Shown here in pieces: positions 24,502 through 32,994 of a stretch of 40,300 nt of DNA. This stretch comes from Carboxydothermus islandicus (GTDB lineage Bacteria > Bacillota > Z-2901 > Carboxydothermales > Carboxydothermaceae). Position 1 is the stretch's first letter; each line of letters begins with the position of its first letter. The notes below the pieces were generated by a model. That model was given only the letters and a program-made list of their open reading frames with translations, ran no database searches and was not told the origin of the DNA. Location of the stretch: assembly GCF_001950325.1 (NCBI RefSeq), contig NZ_BDJL01000031.1:873-41172 (forward strand), in the 5' to 3' direction. Both the position numbers and the translations under genes were made by a program.

Positions 24502-26898
24502 GTGAATATTTCCTATAACTGGTTGCAGGAGTTTTGTGAAATACCGTATGCCGCCAGGGAACTTGGAGAAAAACTCACTTCGGTGGGAATCGCGGTAGAA
24601 AAAGTTACATATCTCGGAAATTACGAAAAAGTTGTTGTGGGCGAGGTGCTGGAAGTAGAAAATCTTCCTGGGACGGAGCTTTTTAAAGCAAAGGTTTCTA
24701 CCGGGAAAGAAATTTTTGAGGTTATTACCGGTGCCAAAAATGTTTTTGCCGGTTTTAAATACCCTTTTGCCCTGCCCGGGGCTAAACTGGCTAACGGTGT
24801 AACAATTGAGGAACGGCGAATAAGGGGAGTTGTTTCCCGGGGAATGTTACTTTCGGCGGAGGAACTGGGACTTTTGGAAAGAAAAGGTGCGGAACCTGGT
24901 TTAATGCTTTTACCACAGGAAGCACCGGTGGGTGAAAAAATAGAAAAAGTTTTAGAGCTTGATGATTACCTTTTAGAACTGGACTTAACCCCGAATCGCG
25001 GAGATTGCTTATCGGTTTTGGGGGTAGCCCGGGAGGTAGCAGCTTTGACCGGCCACAGGTTAAAACTGGCTGAGCCGGAATTACCCCGGGTTAATGGGCG
25101 CTGTCCGGTTAAGATTACTATTGAAAATCCTGAACTTTGCGGGCGGTACATGGGTATTGTAATTGAAAATGTTAAGGTAGGTCCTTCGCCCTTATGGCTC
25201 GAACAGAGACTGCGAAAGGCTGGGATTCGCCCAATTAATAACATCGTTGACGTAACCAATTATATTTTACTGGAATACGGTCAGCCTTTACATGCTTTTG
25301 ACTTGGATAAACTTGCTACACCGGAAATTATTATTAGAAATGCCAGAGAAGGAGAAAAAATTATTACTTTAGATGGGGTGGAAAGGGAATTAGCTCCCGA
25401 AATGTTGGTAATTGCTGACCGGGAAAAACCCATTGCGGTAGCCGGGATAATGGGCGGGCAAAATACCGAAGTGGATGATAACACAAAAACTGTTTTTATT
25501 GAAGCAGCCTGGTTTAATCCGGTGTCGGTCCGGAAAACTGCCCGTAAACTTGGGCTTCGCACCGATGCTTCGCAAAGATTTGAAAAAAATGTAGATATTG
25601 AAGGAATTAAAAGAGCATTAATTAAAGCAGCATTAATGATTTGTGAATTATGTGGGGGGACGATACGGGGTCAATATGAGGATGTGTATCCTAAAAAGTT
25701 TACACCAAAGGTAATTGCTGTTAGCCTTTCCAAAGCCGAAGAGTTTTTAGGTATTTCATTAGATGCCAAACAGGTTGTAGAAATTTTGGAGTCTTTGGGA
25801 TTTACAGTTACTGTAGGTGAGAAGAAAATTTTTGTTGAAGTTCCAAGTTACCGTCCGGATGTTTCTCTGGAAGCTGATATTTATGAAGAAATTGCCCGTT
25901 ATCTTGGATATAATAATTTTCCGGATACCATGCCCATTGGTATAACTACCAGCGGCTTTTCTCCGGAGTACAATTTTGAGTATAAAGTAAAAAATCTCTT
26001 AACTGCTTTGGGAATGCAGGAAATTATAACTTATAGTTTTATTAATCCTGACTCTTATGCTAAATTGGGACTTTCTGTGGACGAGGTGCTTGCAAAAAGT
26101 GTAGTACTTTTAAATCCATTAAGCATTGAACAGTCGGTCATGCGTACTACTTTGTTACCCGGACTCTTGGATATTGCTAAAAGAAATGAAAATCGTCAGC
26201 AGGAAAGTCTGTTACTCTTTGAAATGGGAAATGTATTTGAAAAAAGTGGCGAAGACTTACCCAAAGAAACCAAACTAATTGGCGGTATTGCTCTTGGTTA
26301 TAGCCGTGGCGATTGGTATAATAAGCCAAGAAAGTATGATTTTTATTATGTTAAAGGTATTTTAGAAAGCTTCTTTACTTCCCTGGGTATCAATAATTTT
26401 AGTTTTGCTGCGGCAAAAGACCTGCCTTTTCTTCATCCAGGTAAGGCAGCCCGGGTTTATTTAGAAAATACGGAAATTGGCTATCTTGGTGAATTACATC
26501 CTCTCGTCCAAAAAAAGTATGAATTTAAAAATACTCCCATTGTGTTTGAATTAAATTATGACCTTTTAAAAATTTTGATTCCGGTGGAGACAAAATATAC
26601 TCCTTTATCCCCTTATCCCGAGGTAAAAAGGGATATTGCACTTTTAGTGGATCGGGAAACTCCTGCTGCCACTTGCATTGAGGTCATAAAAGGTTTAGCA
26701 ATTAATACATTAAAAAATATTGAGATTTTTGATGTTTACGAAGGAGAAAAACTTGGGCCAAACAAAAAGAGTATTGCGATTTCATTAACCTTTAGTTCAA
26801 CGGAGAAAACTTTAAGCGAGGAAGAAATTAATAATTTCATTGCCCAAATCCTAAATGCCCTGGAAGCTAAAACTGGTGCAAAATTGAGGAACTTTTAA
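24502..26898 (+). CDS. pheT: Phenylalanyl-tRNA synthetase beta subunit
   Basis: 798 residues, GTG start after GGGGGG. Domains in order: N-terminal part with ISYNWLQEF, EMAP/tRNA-binding fold (about 40-150), B3/B4 editing domain with NRGDCLSVLGVAREVAALTG, B5 domain near 405-475, catalytic-like module (ITYSFINP, NPLSIEQSVMRTTLLPGLL, LFEMGNVF, LHPGKAARV, GELHP), and an FDX-ACB anticodon domain from about 705 (SPYPEVKRDIALLVDRETPA). Complete. Confidence 0.96.
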   Translation: MNISYNWLQEFCEIPYAARELGEKLTSVGIAVEKVTYLGNYEKVVVGEVLEVENLPGTELFKAKVSTGKEIFEVITGAKNVFAGFKYPFALPGAKLANGVTIEERRIRGVVSRGMLLSAEELGLLERKGAEPGLMLLPQEAPVGEKIEKVLELDDYLLELDLTPNRGDCLSVLGVAREVAALTGHRLKLAEPELPRVNGRCPVKITIENPELCGRYMGIVIENVKVGPSPLWLEQRLRKAGIRPINNIVDVTNYILLEYGQPLHAFDLDKLATPEIIIRNAREGEKIITLDGVERELAPEMLVIADREKPIAVAGIMGGQNTEVDDNTKTVFIEAAWFNPVSVRKTARKLGLRTDASQRFEKNVDIEGIKRALIKAALMICELCGGTIRGQYEDVYPKKFTPKVIAVSLSKAEEFLGISLDAKQVVEILESLGFTVTVGEKKIFVEVPSYRPDVSLEADIYEEIARYLGYNNFPDTMPIGITTSGFSPEYNFEYKVKNLLTALGMQEIITYSFINPDSYAKLGLSVDEVLAKSVVLLNPLSIEQSVMRTTLLPGLLDIAKRNENRQQESLLLFEMGNVFEKSGEDLPKETKLIGGIALGYSRGDWYNKPRKYDFYYVKGILESFFTSLGINNFSFAAAKDLPFLHPGKAARVYLENTEIGYLGELHPLVQKKYEFKNTPIVFELNYDLLKILIPVETKYTPLSPYPEVKRDIALLVDRETPAATCIEVIKGLAINTLKNIEIFDVYEGEKLGPNKKSIAISLTFSSTEKTLSEEEINNFIAQILNALEAKTGAKLRNF

Positions 26899-26928
26899 AA
26901 ATACCCCCGGCTTTTCGGGGGTATTTTT
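26897..26928 (+). terminator. Terminator of pheST
   Basis: AAAAATACCCCCG / CGGGGGTATTTTT with a GCTTTT loop; the 3' arm ends in the T-run. Confidence 0.92.
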
Positions 26929-26961
26929 AAAAAAACTTTCTTTAGAAAACGAGGTGATAAA

Positions 26962-27216
26962 TTGAAGCGAATTGAAGTGGAGATTGACGGGGAAAAATAC
27001 TATTTAAAAAGCGATTTACCGGAAGAAGAAGTGGTGGAACTTGCTCGGAATTTAAATGAAAGAATTAGAGAGCTAAAAGAAAGGTATCCGAAACTTCCCT
27101 GGCACTGGAACTATGTCTTGGTTGGTTTAACCTTAGAAAAAGAACTGAAGGATTTAAAACAAAAATATGACCAATTGGCTTCTGCTTTAAACGAAGAAAG
27201 TAGGGACAAAGAATGA
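26962..27216 (+). CDS. zapA: Cell division protein ZapA
   Basis: 84 residues from TTG, GAGGTG before it. The N-terminal beta-hairpin (RIEVEIDGEKYYLKSDLPEE) and the long C-terminal helix are as in ZapA, which bundles FtsZ filaments at mid-cell. Its stop overlaps the next start by ATGA, so it is translated together with the PolX gene, a common arrangement in Firmicutes after pheT. Confidence 0.87.
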   Translation: MKRIEVEIDGEKYYLKSDLPEEEVVELARNLNERIRELKERYPKLPWHWNYVLVGLTLEKELKDLKQKYDQLASALNEESRDKE

Positions 27217-28865
27217 TAAGTTTACAATTAAGTCGTATTTTTTCTGAAATGGCCTTAATGCTTGAATATAAGGAGGAAAATTTTTTTAAAATTAATGCGT
27301 ATCGCCAGGCTGCCAGAATCTTGCGGAATATTGAGGACCTTGAACGCTTTATCAGCGAAGACCGCCTGGAAGAATTGCCGGGGATTGGAAAAAATTTAAG
27401 AGAAAAAATCTTGGAATATTACCGAACAGGACGTATTGCAGAGTATGAAAAACTAAAAGGGGAAATTCCGCTAATTATTTTTGATTTATTAAAAATCCCG
27501 GGGATTGGGGTAAAAACAGCTAAGCAAATATTTGAAGTTTACCGACCTGATACCCTCGATGAGGTAGAAAGTTTAGCAAAAGCTCATAAACTAAAGGAAA
27601 TTCCGGGAATAGGAAGTAAAACCGAGCAACAAATTTTAGTGGGGATAGCTTCAGCGCGGGAATGGCAGGAAAAAATTCCTGTTAGCTTGTATAGCCGTAA
27701 TCAAACGGAACTTTTGGAATTAATTAAAAGCTTACCCGGTGTAGAAAAAGTAAGCAGTACAGGTAGTTTAAGATTAAAGGAAGAAATAATTCCTTATTAT
27801 CATTTTTTAATAGTTTTTAATGGCTCAAAGGAAAAATTTTCTGAACTTATGGAGAATTTGGGCTTTAAGCTCCTTGAACAACAGGATGGAATGCTCTTTT
27901 TAGCCCCGGAAGGATTCAAGGTTAAAATTGATTTTGCCACTTTTGATAGCTGGGGGAATAAGTTATTCTTGACAACCGGTCCGGAAAGTTTTGTGAAAGC
28001 TATTGGGGTTTTGGAAAAAAGTTTTAGTGATGAAGAAATAATTTTTAAATCCAGAGGTTTACCCTATGTTGAACCGGAATTGCGAACTGCCGAGGGAGTG
28101 CTGGAATTTTTAAACGAAGCGGATACGACTGATTTAATTACTGCTGCCGATATTAAGGGGGATTTACATATTCATTCGCAACACAGTGATGGAATAAATT
28201 CTATTAAAGATTTAGCCTTAGCGGCCCAAAAACTGGGCTATGAATATATCTCAATTAACGATCATTCGAAGAGTTTAACCGTGGCCAAAGGCCTTGACGA
28301 AGAAAGGTTATTAGCTCAAATTGAAGAAATAGAAGCGTTGAATCGGGAATTAGAAGGAATTACTGTGTTAAAAGGTATCGAGGTTGAAATTTTAAAAGAT
28401 GGTTCTCTGGATTTACCCGATAAATTGCTGGCGCAGCTTGACGTAGTGGTAGCATCGGTGCATACCGGTTTTAAACTCCCCAGAGAAGAACAGACGGCAC
28501 GGATAATTGAAGCAATTAAAAATGAACATGTGGATATTATTGGCCATCCTACCGGCAGGTTGCTGGGACGGCGTGATCAATATGATGTTGATGTTGAAGA
28601 AATAATTGTCCAGGCGGCAAAATACAGTACGGCTCTGGAAATAAATAGCTCTCCTGAAAGATTAGATTTAAAAGATGAATATGTAAACCGTGCCCGCCAG
28701 GAAGGTGTCTTAATTGCTATCAATACCGATGCCCATGATACCTACCGGCTGGCCAATGACCTGCAATTTGGAGTAACTGTAGCCAGAAAGGCTCTTTTAA
28801 CAAAAAAAGATGTTTTAAACGCTAAAGATTTAAATTCCCTTAAAAAATTTTTAAGGAGAAAATAA
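27213..28865 (+). CDS. polX: PolX-family protein with PHP domain; polymerase active site degenerate
   Basis: 550 residues. N-terminal 8-kDa/HhH region (INAYRQAARIL, LPGIGKNL, IPGIGVKTAKQI, IPGIGSKTEQQI), then the Pol-beta palm and a C-terminal PHP nuclease domain from about 315. PHP metal motifs look intact: DLHIHSQHSDG, INDHS, KGIEVEIL, VVASVHTGF, IIGHPTGRLLG, EINSSPERLDL and INTDAHD. In the palm GS is kept (TGSLRL), but the catalytic DxD of GDIDIL aligns without gaps to PYYHFL, giving Tyr195 and His197. The third Asp seems kept (Asp240 in KIDFATF). B. subtilis PolX is a gap-filling polymerase and 3'-5' exonuclease in base excision repair. Here nuclease without polymerase activity is likely, an inference. 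Confidence 0.88.
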   Translation: MISLQLSRIFSEMALMLEYKEENFFKINAYRQAARILRNIEDLERFISEDRLEELPGIGKNLREKILEYYRTGRIAEYEKLKGEIPLIIFDLLKIPGIGVKTAKQIFEVYRPDTLDEVESLAKAHKLKEIPGIGSKTEQQILVGIASAREWQEKIPVSLYSRNQTELLELIKSLPGVEKVSSTGSLRLKEEIIPYYHFLIVFNGSKEKFSELMENLGFKLLEQQDGMLFLAPEGFKVKIDFATFDSWGNKLFLTTGPESFVKAIGVLEKSFSDEEIIFKSRGLPYVEPELRTAEGVLEFLNEADTTDLITAADIKGDLHIHSQHSDGINSIKDLALAAQKLGYEYISINDHSKSLTVAKGLDEERLLAQIEEIEALNRELEGITVLKGIEVEILKDGSLDLPDKLLAQLDVVVASVHTGFKLPREEQTARIIEAIKNEHVDIIGHPTGRLLGRRDQYDVDVEEIIVQAAKYSTALEINSSPERLDLKDEYVNRARQEGVLIAINTDAHDTYRLANDLQFGVTVARKALLTKKDVLNAKDLNSLKKFLRRK

Positions 28866-28872
28866 GAAAATA

Positions 28873-28901
28873 TTGCCAAATTGATTTAAGTTTTTTATTA
28901 T
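28873..28901 (+). promoter_or_regulatory. Promoter before the DNA glycosylase gene
   Basis: TTGCCA (28873-28878), 17 bases, TATTAT (28896-28901). If used, the transcript starts only a few bases before the ATG at 28915, so the message would be nearly leaderless. Confidence 0.4.
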
Positions 28902-28914
28902 GATAGAGGTGCTT

Positions 28915-29490
28915 ATGCTCTTACCAAGACAGTTTTATGCCAGAGATGTTTTAATTGTCGCCAGAGATTTACTAAATTGTTATCTTGTCCGGGAATATAA
29001 CGGACATTTGTTAATTGGCAAAATTGTAGAAACAGAAGCTTATCATCAAAACGATCCCGCCTGTCATGCATACAGGGGCAAAACCAAAAGAAATGAAGTG
29101 ATGTTTGGACCGCCGGGACATGCGTATGTGTACTTTACTTACGGGATGCATTATTGTTTTAATGTGGTAACCGGTGATATAGGCCGGGCTGAAGCAGTGT
29201 TAATACGAGCTTTAGAACCGGTAAAAGGTATTGATATCATTAGAACTTTACGGGGAGGTAAAAGTGACAGAGAACTTTTAAGTGGACCGGCAAAATTAAC
29301 CCGGGGTTTGGCAATTGACTTAAAACTAAATGGTTATGATTTAACGGAAGGTAAAATTTTATATATTACAAAAGGGGAGCCGGTAGCTGAAGAAGATATT
29401 GTTGTGACGACGCGGATAGGCATTAATGCGGGGAAGGATTTGCCTTATAGATTTTATCTAAAGAATAATAAGTATGTTTCAAAAAAATAA
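28915..29490 (+). CDS. 3-methyladenine DNA glycosylase (AAG/MPG family)
   Basis: 191 residues from ATG 28915, with AGAGGTG just before; an ATG at 28900 has no ribosome site. Removes alkylated purines. Motifs: ARDVLIVARDLLNCYLVRE, KIVETEAYHQNDPACHAYRG with the catalytic Glu, RNEVMFGPPGHAYVYFTYGM, LIRALEPV, GPAKLTRGLAID and TTRIGINAGKDLPYRFY. Normal length. It follows polX by 49 bases; two base-repair genes side by side suggest a small repair cluster. Confidence 0.93.
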   Translation: MLLPRQFYARDVLIVARDLLNCYLVREYNGHLLIGKIVETEAYHQNDPACHAYRGKTKRNEVMFGPPGHAYVYFTYGMHYCFNVVTGDIGRAEAVLIRALEPVKGIDIIRTLRGGKSDRELLSGPAKLTRGLAIDLKLNGYDLTEGKILYITKGEPVAEEDIVVTTRIGINAGKDLPYRFYLKNNKYVSKK

Positions 29491-29505
29491 ATAAGGAGTG
29501 GGAAA

Positions 29506-30456
29506 ATGAAATTAAAAGAAATTTATGAGTTAGCAGTAAAAATGGGGATGGAAAGTGACCCCCGGGGTAAAGAACAAGTATTAAAAGCTTTAGAAAAAGA
29601 AAAAAAGCGTTATGAAAAGCTTTCGGAAAAGGAAAAAGAAGAGTATGACTTAGAAAACCTGACCAATCCTTATAGTGATACCCGGGTATTTTTGGGCGAT
29701 TTAGAGCAAGAGATACATACGGCATTGGTTGGGATTGATATGGAAGTTGGTGAAGTATTACTTGCTGATCGCCTTACCGAAAAGGGGACAAAAATAGATT
29801 TAATAATAACCCACCACCCGGAAGGTTCGGGGATTGCCAAGCTTTATGAAGTAATGCATCTCCAGGAAGATATCTTACACCAGCTTGGGGTACCCATAAA
29901 TGTAGCTGAAGGGATAATGGCACCAAGAATTGGCGAGGTAAAGCGTGGTTTAATGCCTTTAAACCATAACCGGGCCATTGATGCAGCTAAGCTTTTGGGC
30001 TTTGCTTTTATGAGCGTCCATACTCCTGCGGATAATCTTGTAACTACTTTTTTAACCAATTATTTTAACGAGAAAAAACCTGAAACGGTAGGAGAAGTTG
30101 TTGATTTCTTAAAGGAGTTACCGGAATATAAAGAGGCAACCAAAATTGGTGCTGGTCCTACCATAGTTGTGGGCGCACCCGAAAGAAGATGCGGTAAAAT
30201 CTTTGTTGATATGACCGGAGGAACCAGTGGTTCCGATGAAATGTTTGCCAAACTTTCTACTACCGATGTAGGCACTATTGTGACCATGCATATATCGGAA
30301 AAACATAAAAAAGAGGCCGAAAAGCATAATATAAATGTAGTAGTTGCCGGTCATATGGCCAGCGACTCCCTGGGGATGAATTTGTGGCTTGACAAGCTTG
30401 AGGAAAATGGGGTTAGGGTAATTGCAACTTCAGGTTTAATAAGGGTTAAAAGGTAA
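29506..30456 (+). CDS. NIF3-like (NGG1p-interacting factor 3) metal-binding protein
   Basis: 316 residues, ATAAGGAGTGGG before the ATG. An N-terminal charged helical region (about 1-55, rich in Lys/Glu) precedes the NIF3 fold: VGIDMEVGEVLLADRL, LIITHHPEG, SVHTPADNLVTTFL, VDMTGGTSGSDEMF, IVTMHISEKH and VVVAGHMASDSLGMNLW. The HH and HxxxD motifs are the dinuclear metal ligands of the family. Longer than YqfO-type cores because of the N-terminal extension. Exact function unknown; some members resemble GTP cyclohydrolase I type 2. Confidence 0.85.
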   Translation: MKLKEIYELAVKMGMESDPRGKEQVLKALEKEKKRYEKLSEKEKEEYDLENLTNPYSDTRVFLGDLEQEIHTALVGIDMEVGEVLLADRLTEKGTKIDLIITHHPEGSGIAKLYEVMHLQEDILHQLGVPINVAEGIMAPRIGEVKRGLMPLNHNRAIDAAKLLGFAFMSVHTPADNLVTTFLTNYFNEKKPETVGEVVDFLKELPEYKEATKIGAGPTIVVGAPERRCGKIFVDMTGGTSGSDEMFAKLSTTDVGTIVTMHISEKHKKEAEKHNINVVVAGHMASDSLGMNLWLDKLEENGVRVIATSGLIRVKR

Positions 30457-30482
30457 GCGTGGTTTAGGCCACGCTCTTTTAC
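30454..30482 (+). terminator. Terminator after the NIF3-like gene
   Basis: AGCGTGG / CCACGCT stem with TTTAGG loop (30456-30475), followed by CTTTT. The tail is short, so some read-through into the U32 gene is possible. Confidence 0.65.
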
Positions 30483-30501
30483 CTATTTAGGGGGTAAAAA
30501 A

Positions 30502-32991
30502 ATGTTAAAAAAACCAGAGCTTTTAGCACCGGTAGGAGCTTATGAAAATTTAATAGCTGCTGTTCAAAATGGAGCAGATGCGGTCTATTTTGGCGGTAAA
30601 TTTTTTAATGCCCGGCATTTTTCCGAAAATTTTACTGATGAAGAAATAGTTAAAGCCATTGATTACTGTCATTTACGGGGAGTTAAGGCTTACATTACTC
30701 TAAATACTTTAGTCACTGATTACGAGTTAAAAGAAGTATTCAGGTTTTTACAGCTTATTTATAAAGAAGGAGCAGATGCCGTAATTGTTCAGGACTTTGG
30801 ACTGGTAAAAGTAATAAAAGAGTACTTTCCGGACCTTAAAATTCATGCCAGTACCCAGATGACGCTTCATAATAGTGAAGCAATAGCATTAATTAAAGAT
30901 TTGGGAATTAAGCGGGTGGTTTTAGCCAGGGAGTTGGCGCTTTCCGAAATAAAGGAAATTAAAACGAAAACCGGGGTTGAGATAGAACATTTTGTTCATG
31001 GAGCTTTGTGCATTTCTTACTCGGGCCAGTGTTTAATGAGCAGTATTATTGGTCAGAGGAGTGGTAATCGGGGAAAGTGCGCGCAACCCTGCCGCCTGCC
31101 TTATAAGTTAATTAAAGAGGAAAAAGAAATCGGGGAAAATTTAGGCGAGTATCTCTTAAGTACTCGAGATATAAATCTAAGTGCGTTTTTGCCCGATTTG
31201 ATAAAAGCCGGTGTGGATTCCTTTAAAATTGAAGGGCGGATGAAACGACCGGAGTATGTGGCAACGGTGGTTAAAGTTTATCGAGAATTGATAGATTTGT
31301 ATTTTAATGACCCGCTATATTTCCGGGTGAGTGAAGAACAGGATAGGAAGCTACGTGAAATTTTTAATAGAAATTTTTCAACAGCATATCTTTTGGGAAA
31401 ACCCGGGCAGGAATTAATGAGTTACCAGCGGCCCAATAATAGAGGGGTTTTTGTAGGACGGGTTGTAGGATATGATGAACGTAGAAGTATAGTTCGGGTA
31501 AAGGTAGAGAGTCTCTTAGAAGAAGGAGACGGGGTAGAAATTTGGGTTAAAAAAGGAGGGAGGGTTGGAGTAGAAATTGGCTCTCTCTACCGGGATAAGG
31601 AAAAAGTAAAAAGGGCAGAAAAAGGTGACATTGTGGAGTTTTATCTTCCGGAGCGGGTATTTCCACAGGACCGGGTATTTAAAACTTCCAGTCGCAAATT
31701 GCTGGAAGAGGCGAGGGAAAGTTTTGCGCGAGAGCGAGAAATTAAAAAATTGCCGTTAAAAGCTGAAGTGATTGCTCATAGGGGAGAGCCATTGCGCTTA
31801 ATTATTACTGATGAATTTGGCCACCGGGTTGAAGTGGCATCGGAGTATGTTGTAGAAACTGCTCTTAAGCGGCCAGCTAATCTGGAGTACTTGCAGGAAC
31901 AGCTTAATCGTCTTGGTAATACTCCTTTTTTTATCAATGAAATTGTTGCAAAAGGATTGGAAGAAGGAGTTTTACTTCCAGCGAGTGAATTAAATAAACT
32001 TCGGCGAGAAGCAGTGGAAAAACTATCAGCTATGATTATAAATAAGTATAAGAGGCAGATTATAAGCCAAAAGCTTTTGCTACCGGTAAGTAATAAACAG
32101 AAACAAAACACATTTAAACTTGCGGTAAAAGTTGGAAGTACAGAAGCAGCCATTAATGCTTTGCGGGCAGGAGCCGATATTGTGCATTTAGCGGGGGAAA
32201 GGTTTTTTAAAAAACCGTATAATTATGCGGAAATATTTTCAGTGAAAAAGGATTATCAAGAAATTTGGCTTCACGTCCCAAGGATTACTAAAGACCAAGA
32301 ATTAGAATTATTTTTCGAAGAAATGCAAAAGGAGCACAACTTTTCGGGAATCTTAGCGGGAAATCCCGGGATTATTTCATATGCGTATAAATCCGGATAC
32401 AGACTTGCTGCGGATTTTTCTTTTAATGTTTTTAATTCTCTAACCGAGGTGGTTTTGCACGGTTGGTCGATAGAAAGAGCAACCCTTTCCCTCGAGCTTT
32501 CCTTTAAAATGCTTAAGGAAACGGCAAGATTTGCGGGACTGGCTAAAGAAGCAGTGGTTTTTGGGGATTTACCTTTAATGGTGAGTGAATACTGCGTGAT
32601 TGGAGCTGTGGCTGGAGGAATGACCAGGGAAAAAGGATGTGGTAAGGTTTGCTATTTGGGGGATTATTATTTAAAAGACCGGTTAGGGGTCAAATTTCCT
32701 GTAAAAACTGACCAATTTTGCCGAATGCATCTTTTTAATAATAAAAAGCTAAACATTTTAAAAAATCTCTCGGAATTTACCGACCTCTCGGGTATAGAAT
32801 ATTTACGATTGGAACTTCCTGCAGAAGATCCGGATAAAGTATATAAAGTGGTGGAAGTTTGGCGAGAAGAAATTAACCGCTTGAATTTCTTAGGCGAAAA
32901 ATATGAACCCGAGATTACAAGCTTGGAAACTCTTAAACACCTTTATCCTGAGGGTTTTACCACCGGGCATTATTTTCGAGGAGCGGAGTAA
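30502..32991 (+). CDS. U32 family protein (collagenase-like/RlhA-like) with DUF3656 and a second barrel
   Basis: 829 residues. N-terminal U32 barrel: PELLAPVGAYENLIAAVQNG, HASTQMTLHN, EHFVHGALCISYSGQCLMSS, with Cys170, Cys177, Cys193 and Cys197 as likely Fe-S ligands, then DSFKIEGRMKRPEYVATVV. A middle domain of DUF3656 type follows (about 380-520). From about residue 540 there is a second barrel-like part (LAVKVGSTEAAINALRAGAD ... DLPLMVSEYCVIGAV ... GCGKVC) that keeps a similar Cys spacing. Related proteins hydroxylate 23S rRNA or tRNA rather than cutting protein. The exact role here is unknown. Confidence 0.85.
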   Translation: MLKKPELLAPVGAYENLIAAVQNGADAVYFGGKFFNARHFSENFTDEEIVKAIDYCHLRGVKAYITLNTLVTDYELKEVFRFLQLIYKEGADAVIVQDFGLVKVIKEYFPDLKIHASTQMTLHNSEAIALIKDLGIKRVVLARELALSEIKEIKTKTGVEIEHFVHGALCISYSGQCLMSSIIGQRSGNRGKCAQPCRLPYKLIKEEKEIGENLGEYLLSTRDINLSAFLPDLIKAGVDSFKIEGRMKRPEYVATVVKVYRELIDLYFNDPLYFRVSEEQDRKLREIFNRNFSTAYLLGKPGQELMSYQRPNNRGVFVGRVVGYDERRSIVRVKVESLLEEGDGVEIWVKKGGRVGVEIGSLYRDKEKVKRAEKGDIVEFYLPERVFPQDRVFKTSSRKLLEEARESFAREREIKKLPLKAEVIAHRGEPLRLIITDEFGHRVEVASEYVVETALKRPANLEYLQEQLNRLGNTPFFINEIVAKGLEEGVLLPASELNKLRREAVEKLSAMIINKYKRQIISQKLLLPVSNKQKQNTFKLAVKVGSTEAAINALRAGADIVHLAGERFFKKPYNYAEIFSVKKDYQEIWLHVPRITKDQELELFFEEMQKEHNFSGILAGNPGIISYAYKSGYRLAADFSFNVFNSLTEVVLHGWSIERATLSLELSFKMLKETARFAGLAKEAVVFGDLPLMVSEYCVIGAVAGGMTREKGCGKVCYLGDYYLKDRLGVKFPVKTDQFCRMHLFNNKKLNILKNLSEFTDLSGIEYLRLELPAEDPDKVYKVVEVWREEINRLNFLGEKYEPEITSLETLKHLYPEGFTTGHYFRGAE

Positions 32992-32994
32992 AAA

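Noticed and set aside
27780-27815. Frameshift or sequencing error as cause of the altered PolX active site
   Set aside because: The frame is continuous, flanking motifs (GSLR before, KIDF after) are in place and the alignment needs no gap.
31776-32153. Minus-strand open frame of 125 codons inside the U32 gene
   Set aside because: Serine/leucine-rich shadow of the real frame with no start signals.
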